A stretch of DNA of 64,000 nucleotides. It comes from Microcaldota archaeon (GTDB lineage: Archaea; Micrarchaeota; Micrarchaeia; Micrarchaeales; Micrarchaeaceae). A model generated the notes under the pieces. The model did not search any database. It was given only the letters and a program-made list of their open reading frames with translations, and had not been told where the DNA came from. Below are positions 18,090-25,876 of the stretch, one piece after another. The stretch spans positions 124,001 to 188,000 of the forward strand of contig JAKAUP010000003.1 in the NCBI GenBank assembly GCA_021817565.1. The letters are read 5' to 3'. The translations under genes were made by a program, and so were the position numbers. How positions within the stretch are numbered: position 1 is the first letter of the stretch; every line of letters starts with the position of its first letter.

Positions 18090-18953
18090 TTAGAAGGTGC
18101 CGCGTCCATACCAAAAGATGTACTGCTGGGCGAATCCCGCCAGACTTCCCCACTTCTTGTCTGCATACGCATGTATATCCTTTATGCTCCGCTTTTCGCC
18201 CTTGAAGTACATCAGTTCCATGCTTCTTTTTACCCAAACGTCTATAGGAAAGGCTTCAAGCTTGCCGTAACCCATAAGCGCTATGCAATCCGCAACCTTG
18301 TCTCCGACCCCGTCAATAAGAAGCAGTTCTTCTTTGAGCTCGGTGTAGCCCAATTTTGATAGTGAGCCGAGCTCTATGTTTTTACTGCAGTACTCTGCAG
18401 CGCTCTTGATGTACTTTCCCCTGAAACCTGTGCCGCACTTGATTATCTCTTCAAGCCTTGCGTCTGCAAGCGCCTCTGCTGATGGAAATGTGTGTATTGT
18501 TTCTCCGCCGAAGCCCTCTATCTCCTCCCCGAAAGAAACCATCATCCCTTTTATTATCTTTCTTATTCTCTTTAGATTGTTGAACTGGGAGACTATGAAG
18601 CATATGGTTGTCTCCCATGGATCGTTCTTCGTAATCCTCATTCCCCTGTATTTCTCTATCGCAGTAGATATCTTCCTGTCTGTTTTTATCGAATCGTACA
18701 TTGATTCTATGTCGTCGCCGAGCCTGAATCTCGACATTATCTCTCCGACCGCGCTCTTCCCGTCTGACCTCCTCGCGCTTATTGAGGTGGATGACAGTCC
18801 TTGTTTGAATCTGGCTTCCACTGCTGTATTCCCGACCGGGTATGTTATAATACTTATCTCGGGATTGTAATCCGCATAGAACGTGAGCGGCTGGCCGCTC
18901 TCTATGGTGTATCTTGGGTGCAAGTCCCTTGCCAGAATTGTCTCGCCACTCAA
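18090..18953 (-). CDS. 8-oxoguanine DNA glycosylase/AP lyase, OGG1-like
   Basis: Base-excision repair enzyme removing oxidised guanine. It has an N-terminal OGG domain (LHPRYTIESGQPLTF) and the HhH-GPD core: LLIDGVGDKVADCIALM holds the hairpin with the Schiff-base Lys, and AFPIDVWVKRSM holds the catalytic Asp. The 287-residue length and the OGG_N region point to Ogg1 rather than AGOG or plain EndoIII (no FeS cysteines). It lies 4 nt after the GlyRS gene. A second repair enzyme, the Nudix-UDG fusion, is 4 kb away. Confidence 0.88.
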   Translation of the reverse strand: MSGETILARDLHPRYTIESGQPLTFYADYNPEISIITYPVGNTAVEARFKQGLSSTSISARRSDGKSAVGEIMSRFRLGDDIESMYDSIKTDRKISTAIEKYRGMRITKNDPWETTICFIVSQFNNLKRIRKIIKGMMVSFGEEIEGFGGETIHTFPSAEALADARLEEIIKCGTGFRGKYIKSAAEYCSKNIELGSLSKLGYTELKEELLLIDGVGDKVADCIALMGYGKLEAFPIDVWVKRSMELMYFKGEKRSIKDIHAYADKKWGSLAGFAQQYIFWYGRGTF

Positions 18954-18957
18954 AAGA

Positions 18958-20439
18958 TTACCTTATCTGCTTCCAATCAGTTCTTGTCTGCTTTGTGTCA
19001 GACGCGTTCCTTACCGTAACCGTCTCGTCCTTAAGCGTATCATAATCTACTGTTATGGTGTTCCGTATGCCCATCTCGTCCGCTTTCGCATATCTTTTCC
19101 CTATGCTGCCGCTTTCCGAGTAGAATACAGATGCCCCGTCGTTTATCAGCTTTGCCCTTATTGCTGCGGCCTTATCAGTAAGCTGCTGGTCTTTCTGCAA
19201 CGGAAATAATGCGTATTTGTATGGGGCCACGTGTTCGTTGAGGAGGAGAAGGCTCCATTCTCTTCCCTCAGTCTTGTATATCGAGTTATACATAATGGAC
19301 CAGAAAAGCCTATCTGTACCAAAACTAACTTCCACAACGTGCGGCACAATGTTCTTATTGTTGCTCAGTACCGACATGTTCTTTTTGGAATTGTTCTGGT
19401 GATTCATCAGGTCAAAGTCAGTCCTATAAGCATTCCCTATCAGTTCCTCAAATCCCTCGTTTACCCTCACTTCCACATCGATATTCCTTTTCGAGTAGTG
19501 CGGAAGTTCGTCATCAAGAAGATCCCTCAGGCGTATCAGCTCGTTGCCTATCCCAAGCCCATTTAGGAATTCGATCTCCTTTGAGAGCAGCATCGCATAA
19601 AGATGGTTCGGTATCACTTTCCTGTCAAGAAGCTCCCCTATGCTTAACGCCTCGACCTCGGTTCCGCGGTTTGCCTGTGCATCCCTTGAGAGGAAGTTTA
19701 CCTTGCAGGCGGTGTATGATTCTGCATCCTTCTCTATAGAGGAAAGGTCTTCCGGATCGAAAAAGTACTCTATTTCCATCTGCGAGAATTCTCTCATGCG
19801 TATGAGCATGTTCCTTGGGGATATCTCGTTCCTGAATACTTTTCCGGATTGTCCTATCCCAACGGGCAGTTTCAGACCGTAGTTCCTGAATATCTCCTTG
19901 AAATCCAGGAATATGCCCTGGGCAGTCTCAGGCCTCAGATACCCTATCTGCTTGTTTGATGGGCCGATTTTTGTCTCGAACATGAGGTTGAATTTACCTA
20001 TGGTTCCCAGCTCGCTCTTGCACTTGAGACATTTGAGGTTTTCCTTTATCATCGACTCCATCTCTTCGGAGGCCGCATGCTTCACCTTTTCCTTTCTTGC
20101 CTCGTCCTTTATGCTTCCGAAATATTCCTCGAGTAGCTTGTCAGCGCGGTAGCTGCTCCCGCATTTAGGGCAGTTGACTATTGGGTCGACAAAGTTCTTG
20201 AGGTGGCCGCTTGCCTCGAATACCCTTTCCGGGTATATGATTGTGCCCTCAATCTCAAGGTTTCCCATTCCATCTATGAAGAACTTTCTCCAGAAATTCT
20301 CGATGTTGTGTTTTATCCTGGTGCCTATCGGACCATAGTCGTAGAAGCCCGCAACCTCGCCGTAGACCTCGAATGCGGGTATTATTATGCTTCGCCTAGT
20401 GCAGAGATTGACTAGACTGTTCATGTCCTGCTTCTCCAT
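18958..20439 (-). CDS. glyS: Glycyl-tRNA synthetase (class II, alpha2 type)
   Basis: Charges tRNA-Gly. N-terminal region AFEVYGEVAGFYDYGPIGTRIK is the alpha2 GlyRS signature; NCPKCGSSY and CLKCKS are the paired zinc-type motifs; motif 2 is YLRPETAQGIF with VFRNEISPRNMLIRMREFSQMEIEYF; the C-terminal anticodon-binding domain starts near VAPYKYALFPL. About 493 residues, typical for archaea. The frame extends to a TTG at 20469, but the TATA box GATATAAATATAAG (about 20475-20489) is too close to that codon, so ATG 20439 is preferred. Heads the glyS-OGG1-translin operon. Confidence 0.95.
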   Translation of the reverse strand: MEKQDMNSLVNLCTRRSIIIPAFEVYGEVAGFYDYGPIGTRIKHNIENFWRKFFIDGMGNLEIEGTIIYPERVFEASGHLKNFVDPIVNCPKCGSSYRADKLLEEYFGSIKDEARKEKVKHAASEEMESMIKENLKCLKCKSELGTIGKFNLMFETKIGPSNKQIGYLRPETAQGIFLDFKEIFRNYGLKLPVGIGQSGKVFRNEISPRNMLIRMREFSQMEIEYFFDPEDLSSIEKDAESYTACKVNFLSRDAQANRGTEVEALSIGELLDRKVIPNHLYAMLLSKEIEFLNGLGIGNELIRLRDLLDDELPHYSKRNIDVEVRVNEGFEELIGNAYRTDFDLMNHQNNSKKNMSVLSNNKNIVPHVVEVSFGTDRLFWSIMYNSIYKTEGREWSLLLLNEHVAPYKYALFPLQKDQQLTDKAAAIRAKLINDGASVFYSESGSIGKRYAKADEMGIRNTITVDYDTLKDETVTVRNASDTKQTRTDWKQIR

Positions 20440-20765
20440 AGAACCAACAGAATAGAAAGATGCTCTCAAATCTTATATTTATATCTTTTGTGCTTTCGTG
20501 CGGATGGTATGGGATTAAGACATGGACATGCACACCAGTCTCTTCCACAGTAGGAGAATCATGGCACGTTCGAGAACAGGCTGGAAGCTAGGCACTTACC
20601 AGCAGCGATAAGTGAGGACATAGCTGACAGTTATATGGAGAGTATAATAGACATGGAAAAGGTTCTGAGCTCACTGATAGTATGAGAAAAACGGAAATCA
20701 GAACTTGCAGTCCTTGTAAGTGAGTAGTTCGCCGTATTTGGGTTCAAGTCTCTTGAGGGCTTATT
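20440..20765. other. About 300-bp region without a convincing gene, upstream of nop5
   Basis: Contains the glyS promoter at its left end. No ORF, tRNA, RNase P RNA or SRP RNA signature was found. An imperfect hairpin (ACTTGCA, 5-nt loop, TGTAAGT) sits at about 20702-20720, and CTGA and GTGA strings around 20607-20680 are too irregular to call a C/D box RNA. Confidence 0.4.
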
Positions 20766-20888
20766 TTGGGCCGAAAAATAAGAAGGGCTTGGCTGTACTC
20801 TTATTTATCCAGAAAGATATTTAAGCTTCAGATAATAAGTCCGTCTGGTGTTTTTCTGCAGAGTGACATAGAGGAATTGCGCAGGCGC

Positions 20889-21824
20889 ATGATCAATGCC
20901 GCAAAGGAGGGCATAAAGAGCTCGTATGAGAGCGAGGAGTATGCGCTGATTCAGGCAGTGAACGCAATAAACGAACTTAACAAATCATACAACCTTGCAT
21001 TCGAACGGCTGTCTGAGTGGTTCGGGATATATTATCCGGAAGTAAGGATATCCAACCCATCAAGCTTATCCAAGATTGTGCATAAGATTGCGGCGTCGGA
21101 GGAGGTGGATGAGGAGGAGATACGGCAGATAATAGGGGATGAGACCTCCGGCAACGTATATGAGAAGATAGTGAAATCGATAGGGAGGCGGATGGGAGAG
21201 GAAGAGAAGAAGGTCCTTTTGAGGTATACGGAGACTGTAGACCATATGGAAGAACTGCGCGAAACGCTTGATGTTTACATAAAGTCTGCAACACAGCGAC
21301 TGCTCCCAAACACAGTGTACCTTACGGACAACATGGTTGCTGCAGAGTTGCTAAGCAAGGCCGGCTCTCTCGATAGACTGGTAATGATGCCGGCAGGGAC
21401 GGTACAGTTGCTGGGCGCTGAGAAGGCACTTTTCAAGCACATAAAGTTTGGGAGCAAGCCGCCGAAATACGGGGTGCTGTTCAAGCTACCAGCAATCTCC
21501 GCGGCAAGGCCAGATGTAAGGGGAAAACTCGCAAGAACTTATTCTGCGAAGATAGCGACTGCGCTGAAAGCTGACGTAATATCGAAGAGGTTTATCGCAC
21601 CAGAGCTGAAAGCTGCACTCGACAAGAGCGTGGAACGCATAATGAGCCAGGAGCCGAAGGAGAGAAAGCACACACAACGTAACATGCCGAGAGAGAGGAA
21701 TGCGGAGAGGCACAACAATGCTGGCAGGGAAAGGGAAGGAAGGAACCGTGACGGGAAGGAACAGAATTATGGGAAGGGTCGTTTCAGAGGAGAAGAGCGC
21801 AGAAGGAACAGGCGTAAAAGATGA
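20889..21824 (+). CDS. Nop5-like C/D box RNP core protein, short N-terminus
   Basis: Scaffold of the box C/D guide-RNA 2'-O-methylation complex, bridging L7Ae-RNA and fibrillarin. The NOSIC part has YNLAFERLSEWFGIYYPEV; the Nop domain has NMVAAELLSKAGSLDRLVMM and TVQLLGAEKALFKHIK; the tail is a Lys/Arg/Glu-rich disordered region. The frame is open from a TTG at 20766, but a TATA-like box AAAGATATTTAAGC (about 20812-20825) lies inside, so I prefer ATG 20889 (TTG 20877, just after GAGG, is an alternative). Either way, almost all of the N-terminal domain that binds fibrillarin in known Nop5 proteins (about 120 residues before the coiled coil) is missing. Confidence 0.82.
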   Translation: MINAAKEGIKSSYESEEYALIQAVNAINELNKSYNLAFERLSEWFGIYYPEVRISNPSSLSKIVHKIAASEEVDEEEIRQIIGDETSGNVYEKIVKSIGRRMGEEEKKVLLRYTETVDHMEELRETLDVYIKSATQRLLPNTVYLTDNMVAAELLSKAGSLDRLVMMPAGTVQLLGAEKALFKHIKFGSKPPKYGVLFKLPAISAARPDVRGKLARTYSAKIATALKADVISKRFIAPELKAALDKSVERIMSQEPKERKHTQRNMPRERNAERHNNAGREREGRNRDGKEQNYGKGRFRGEERRRNRRKR

Positions 21825-21915
21825 TGCGCTTCTCTTCCGCTAATTTTATTCTTCGCAAAATCTTCAGTAAGCTTTAAATATATATTCCAACACTACATTA
21901 TCATGACAGAATCAT

Positions 21916-21935
21916 GACTCTTATACAACAGAGTC
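21916..21935. promoter_or_regulatory. Inverted repeat near the transcription start of the coiled-coil wHTH gene
   Basis: GACTCT and AGAGTC are separated by 8 nt (TTATACAAC region). The A/T box TTTAAATATATATTCC lies at about 21874-21889, so the repeat falls just after the expected transcription start. A direct repeat TCATGAC (21901-21907 and 21912-21918) overlaps it. Probable operator, possibly for autoregulation by the downstream winged-helix protein. Confidence 0.5.
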
Positions 21936-21962
21936 GTGCAATTCTCATGAGAGGGTAGGGAA

Positions 21963-22487
21963 ATGAGGACAAAGAAAGAGATAGAAAATGAGCTTTTGGA
22001 GTTGAAGAAGCAGTTTTCACAAATGTCCCAGAAGAACGAGGAGATGAGGAAGATAGTGCAGGAAGGATCAGAGGAAAACACATCAAAGCACATGTTCCTT
22101 CTTCTCAAGTATATGATGGATGAGAACAAGAAGACAACGATGATACTCAACCAGATACTCAATTCGCTGCCGAAGGAGGAAGAGGAGGAGGGTTATGAGG
22201 AGCAGCGTTATGCACCGCAGCAACCAGTACAGGTGCAGCAGATAATGCTTTCAGATGTTGATGCAAGGATACTTCAGTTCATACAGATGTCGCACAACAG
22301 CATGGCTTGTGCAGAAGAGGTAAAGGACGGAATGGGTTATGGATGCAGGAATGCGGCAAGTGCACGCCTGAACAGGCTGCACATGCTTGGCTTACTGGAC
22401 AGATATCAACTAGGTCACAAAGTTTATTACAAATTTGATGCTGGCAAGGCGACTAAAACACTGATTGTCTCACCCCCACAGAAATAG
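21963..22487 (+). CDS. Coiled-coil plus winged-helix DNA-binding protein
   Basis: 174 residues. The N-terminal 70 residues form a charged coiled coil (IENELLELKKQFSQMSQKNEEM), followed by an acidic Glu run and a Gln/Pro linker. The C-terminal winged helix (about 100-165) reads DVDARILQFIQMSHNSMACAEEVKDGMGYGCRNAASARLNRLHMLGLLDRYQLGHKVYYKF, shown here only as a region. This layout suggests an oligomeric transcription factor or chromatin protein. GAGGG just before ATG 21963 can act as a ribosome-binding site, so this mRNA probably has a leader of about 50 nt, unusual for the window. Confidence 0.72.
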   Translation: MRTKKEIENELLELKKQFSQMSQKNEEMRKIVQEGSEENTSKHMFLLLKYMMDENKKTTMILNQILNSLPKEEEEEGYEEQRYAPQQPVQVQQIMLSDVDARILQFIQMSHNSMACAEEVKDGMGYGCRNAASARLNRLHMLGLLDRYQLGHKVYYKFDAGKATKTLIVSPPQK

Positions 22488-22497
22488 GCAATATGTA

Positions 22498-22517
22498 CCC
22501 CGCCCCAATGGGCGGGG
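22498..22517. terminator. GC-rich perfect hairpin between convergent genes
   Basis: CCCCGCCC, loop CAAT, GGGCGGGG: an 8-bp all-GC stem in an otherwise moderate-GC region, 11 nt after the winged-helix stop and 54 nt before the stop of the gene on the other strand. There is no following U tract, so it may block read-through or stabilise 3' ends rather than be a classic terminator. Confidence 0.55.
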
Positions 22518-22571
22518 GACGTGCTTAAGAAGTGGTGTTGGGATGAGCAGTGAAAATTGTCAGATTGGCCT

Positions 22572-23603
22572 TTACTGGCTCTCCTTACTTTCACTCTTGT
22601 CCTTTTTGCTGTTCATCTCTTTTACGATGTTTTTCAGCTTCGCAAAGTCCCTTCTTATCAGTGGTATATTTTTCTTGAACCGCACACCTGCTGCTGGATG
22701 CATGGTTACAAAGCATTCCGCAGGCACCTCAAGCAGCTTTACAGGATAACACTTTCCGTGTATCTCGCGGATATCGTCAAAACCGGTAAGGAGCTTGCTT
22801 GATACTCTCCCCAGGCAGATTATCAGCTTTGGCCCAACTACCGATATCTCCCTCTTGAGGAAAGGAAGACACATCTCTATCTCCTCCTTTGTCGGCTGCC
22901 TGTTCTCAGGGGGGAAAAACTGGACTACGCTCGTTATGTATATGTCTTTTCTCCTAAGGCTGGCGTGTTTGAGCATCGTGTCCAGAAGGCGGCCTGCCCT
23001 CCCGATGAATGGACGAAGATGCAGGTCTTCGTTGGCTCCTGGAGCCTGCCCTATTATCATTATCTCTGCGTCGCACGGGCCCTCGCCTGGCACAAACCTA
23101 TGACTCAAGGCAAAGCCATCCTTTTTCGGAAGTCTTGCGTAATCTGCGTTTATCTTATCCAGTTCTTCCTTTTTGTTTATGTAAAGGTCGGCGTGGTTGA
23201 TAAGTTGGATGTGCTGCTTGAAGTGCATCGCTTTCATGCACTCCTCCTTGTCCATCCACTCTGAACTGGAATGTTCGTCTGATATCCTTACCTCTACTGA
23301 TGGGGAAACGCGAGCTATGAACATAGTAACCTTCTTTTTTATTGCGTCATCCTTGCCCTTTAGCCAGTATGTGAGGTAGTGTCTGAAAAAAGGGTCTGGC
23401 TCAGACTTTATTCCGGTTTCCTCGAAAGATTCGCGAATCGCCGCAGTGTATATGTTCTCTCCGCTCTCTATGTGGCCCTTCGGTATGTCTATTGACTTTC
23501 CCCTCTTGAGTATGAGGAAAAGGCGCCTGCCCCCTGCGTACTTGTAGAAGAGTATCCCGCTTGAATATTCGAATTTGACCAAAGTATTACCTAGTTGAAC
23601 CAA
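22572..23603 (-). CDS. Nudix hydrolase fused to family-4-like uracil-DNA glycosylase
   Basis: Two-domain fusion of about 343 residues. N-terminal Nudix domain (about 1-145) with the Nudix box GHIESGEN...RESFEETGI, which hydrolyses nucleoside diphosphate derivatives. C-terminal UDG domain (about 150-330): PGEGPCDAEIMIIGQAPG (motif A), QFFPPENRQPTKEE, and HPAAG (motif B). Family-4 UDGs use four Cys for a 4Fe-4S cluster; here the N-terminal Cys pair and the Cys before PP (now Phe) are absent and only one of the four (EMC, about residue 244) remains. The usual GEAPG is GQAPG. Start chosen at TTG 23603, about 25 nt below the A/T box ACTTAAATTTTTATT; the longer frame would run through the promoter and into the archaeosortase gene. 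Confidence 0.85.
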   Translation of the reverse strand: MVQLGNTLVKFEYSSGILFYKYAGGRRLFLILKRGKSIDIPKGHIESGENIYTAAIRESFEETGIKSEPDPFFRHYLTYWLKGKDDAIKKKVTMFIARVSPSVEVRISDEHSSSEWMDKEECMKAMHFKQHIQLINHADLYINKKEELDKINADYARLPKKDGFALSHRFVPGEGPCDAEIMIIGQAPGANEDLHLRPFIGRAGRLLDTMLKHASLRRKDIYITSVVQFFPPENRQPTKEEIEMCLPFLKREISVVGPKLIICLGRVSSKLLTGFDDIREIHGKCYPVKLLEVPAECFVTMHPAAGVRFKKNIPLIRRDFAKLKNIVKEMNSKKDKSESKESQ

Positions 23604-23634
23604 CAGGATTAATGGGCACCATAGCAATAAAAAT

Positions 23635-25167
23635 TTAAGTGGCGGAAGCGGTATAATATGATGTGCAGAGCACAGTTGAGCCGTATCTGGTTCCGCTCTC
23701 CATAAGGGTGTATAGAACGGATTCTGCGCGATCGACAGTTCCTCCGGAATACACACATCCGCCTTCCGGCCCAGGCTGTGCTATCTCTTGGGCGCTTACC
23801 AAAACGTACAGTCCGTTGATCTTCCCGGGAATTGAGAATGTGTTGATATAGAGGGCAGAGCCGTTTAAGTATGCGCTATACACATTAAGCGCTATTCCGT
23901 CATTAAGTATGTACGATGAGAGTAGCGAGGTATTTTTTGGGCTGATAAACGGGACGCTACCGTTATCGGACATAAGCATAAAACCAGTAACATCCCTGCT
24001 GCCGTTGTATATTCCGAAAACAACAGAGTTTGATATGGTTCTGCCTATCGGGGAGACAGAATAGTTGTCCGGGCTCTTTATGATGGAGAGGTATAGGAGA
24101 GAGAGGCTTTGGTTGGATATGGTGGAGGATGAATTCATGAATGAGGTATATGGCACCGATACGGATTGCAAGTATGGTAAGTTCACGGAAAGGAAGAAGA
24201 GACCGAGCAGTATCCCGAAGATAAGGTATACAAACCGGCTTGCTCCTGGCATATCATGCCTTTTCAGGCGCTTTGTACGCTGGGGCTTTGGCATTGAGAG
24301 CCTGAATTTCGGGAAGAGAAGGACCATAATTACGATTGCTATATCGAAGAGTATCTGGCCGGCAAACAGATGAAATAGGGATACTGCCGGGCCTATGCCG
24401 TAGTACATCCATTCTATTGATATGATAAGCATCCTTATTACGTTAAGGAAAAGCAACAGAACCACTGCGGATATTATCCATATGAACTTTGATTTGCGTT
24501 TCCCTTCAAGAAGATATGCGATCGGAAGGAGAAACATGACGATCGCAACAAAGGCGGCTATGTCAGTGCATGTCCGAGATATGGTTATCGCAGATCCGCT
24601 TGATGCTGCTATCACAAGTCCGTTCCTTATCACTGGTGCGCCAATCAGCTTGAGCAAGGAGTAGACGAATTGCGCATTGATGACTGTGAATGAGCCGTTG
24701 AGTGACAGGACAGGGATAAGGATCACTGGAGACGCGAATACGGAGTAAACGATAAGCCATTTCATGCGTTTTATCCCTTTAATGCCGAAGATTGCCACAA
24801 TAAGCGATGCTAGAATGATGGGGAATAGAAGGGCATCAATCCTGTAGGAAAGGAAGAGGTATGAGAGCTTTCCCCTAAGGTAGCTTGTCAGTATGAAGAA
24901 TACCGCGGCAAGTATCGCGCCGTACACTATATTGATCCATTTCCCATCAATATCGAGGTTTTCCTTTGCGGAAAAGACTATGAAAAAAAGGAGCATTAGC
25001 ATGACGACGACAATGTAGCTTCCCTGCGCGTTGTCTGATATGCTAAAGCTGGTCAGCGAGAGGGATGGTGAAATAGCAAGCAGAAAGGACACAAGCAGCG
25101 CTGCAATACCCATCCATCGTTTGCTCATGCCTTCACCTGCAAAGTCCTCTGCCGAAATGGGCTTCAT
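23635..25167 (-). CDS. Archaeosortase/exosortase-family transpeptidase with large C-terminal ectodomain
   Basis: Membrane Cys protease-like enzyme that, in this family, cleaves a C-terminal sorting tripartite tail and transfers surface proteins to lipid. About eight hydrophobic helices fill residues 15-300; the catalytic set is CTDIAAFVAIVMFLLP (Cys), LNVIRMLIIS (Arg) and LFHLFAGQILFD (His). After a last helix (YLIFGILLGLFFLSVNL) comes a Ser/Asn-rich exported domain of about 170 residues with many N-X-S/T sequons and two Cys. ATG 25167 follows TTG 25170 and has GAGGAG about 20 nt upstream; A/T box at about 25213-25228. No protein with a recognisable PGF-CTERM-type tail is in the window. Confidence 0.82.
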   Translation of the reverse strand: MKPISAEDFAGEGMSKRWMGIAALLVSFLLAISPSLSLTSFSISDNAQGSYIVVVMLMLLFFIVFSAKENLDIDGKWINIVYGAILAAVFFILTSYLRGKLSYLFLSYRIDALLFPIILASLIVAIFGIKGIKRMKWLIVYSVFASPVILIPVLSLNGSFTVINAQFVYSLLKLIGAPVIRNGLVIAASSGSAITISRTCTDIAAFVAIVMFLLPIAYLLEGKRKSKFIWIISAVVLLLFLNVIRMLIISIEWMYYGIGPAVSLFHLFAGQILFDIAIVIMVLLFPKFRLSMPKPQRTKRLKRHDMPGASRFVYLIFGILLGLFFLSVNLPYLQSVSVPYTSFMNSSSTISNQSLSLLYLSIIKSPDNYSVSPIGRTISNSVVFGIYNGSRDVTGFMLMSDNGSVPFISPKNTSLLSSYILNDGIALNVYSAYLNGSALYINTFSIPGKINGLYVLVSAQEIAQPGPEGGCVYSGGTVDRAESVLYTLMESGTRYGSTVLCTSYYTASAT

Positions 25168-25263
25168 CAAGAGTCAGCAGTTACTCTCCTCATCATCGGA
25201 CAAAGAGATTATTCAAATACAAATATTAACCTGATGCTTCAAAGTTTCTGGAAGGAGAGACCG

Positions 25264-25698
25264 ATGGGGTACAGATTCTTGGAGCATACTGCGGATGTGG
25301 AGTTCATAGCGAGCGGAAAAAACCTCGATGCGGCGCTAAGAAGCGCTGCTGAGGCGATGTTTGATACGATAGCGGACGGAAGTATGCTCTCAAAAAAGAG
25401 GACGAGAAAAATGGTGGTCTCCGTAAGGGTGAGGGCAGATAACTACACGGATCTTGCATGGTTGATGCTGCAGCATCTGCTTTCCAAGGCGAGTTCGATG
25501 AACCTCTTCCTGTACGAGGTGGAGAGCGTAGATGTAAAAGAGATGAGAAATGGGAGGCTATTGTGCAGGATTTCGGCTTTTGGGAAGGAGCAGGATAAGG
25601 AATCGGCAAGGACAGAGGTCAAGGCGGTATCGAGATACAACATAGAGACGAGAAGAACAGGAAATAGCTATTCGGTAAGGGCTGTGCTGGACATTTAG
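25264..25698 (+). CDS. Archease, cofactor of RNA ligase RtcB
   Basis: Small protein (144 residues) that activates RtcB guanylylation and turnover in tRNA splicing. It begins MGYRFLEHTADVEF with the metal-binding His-Thr-Ala-Asp motif and ends with the conserved pattern ARTEVKAVSRYNIE...YSVRAVLDI, including the terminal Asp. Length and motifs fit archease well. The frame is open to 25234, but ATG 25264 is preceded by GGAGGAG at proper distance. It lies just upstream of an intron-containing tRNA-Cys on the opposite strand, a fitting neighbour since spliced tRNA halves are the RtcB substrate. Confidence 0.93.
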   Translation: MGYRFLEHTADVEFIASGKNLDAALRSAAEAMFDTIADGSMLSKKRTRKMVVSVRVRADNYTDLAWLMLQHLLSKASSMNLFLYEVESVDVKEMRNGRLLCRISAFGKEQDKESARTEVKAVSRYNIETRRTGNSYSVRAVLDI

Positions 25699-25727
25699 AT
25701 GCTGCCAAAATGGTTCTTATGCGGATG

Positions 25728-25813
25728 AGCCAGGAGAGGGATTTTCGCTTTTAGGTGTCGAACCCCCCTAAGCCGCTCTGCAGGCGGCCGCATAGCCAAT
25801 CTGCCATCCTGGC
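25728..25813 (-). tRNA. tRNA-Cys (GCA) with a 15-nt intron in the T-loop
   Basis: Minus-strand cloverleaf: acceptor GCCAGGA pairs perfectly with TCCTGGC, discriminator T (the universal Cys identity base), D arm GCA...TGC with GG in the loop, anticodon stem GCCGC/GCGGC with loop CTGCAGA (GCA), variable TTAG, T stem GGGGG/CCCTC. The T-loop is 22 nt instead of 7. Removing about 15 nt (25743-25757 or one base shifted) leaves TTCGA plus two bases. TTCG in the loop can pair with CGAA in the insert, giving helix-bulge-helix geometry as for archaeal splicing endonuclease. Intron position is about 58/59-59/60. Confidence 0.85.
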
Positions 25814-25876
25814 CCACTCTGAATTTAATTATAACAGTATATATATTTTGGTGTCTAATGAGATAACGGCGATGCT

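Noticed and set aside
20560-20765. Possible ncRNA or tRNA-like structure before nop5 (TTCAAG and TTCGAG strings)
   Set aside because: No acceptor or T stem could be paired and no RNase P or SRP signatures are present.
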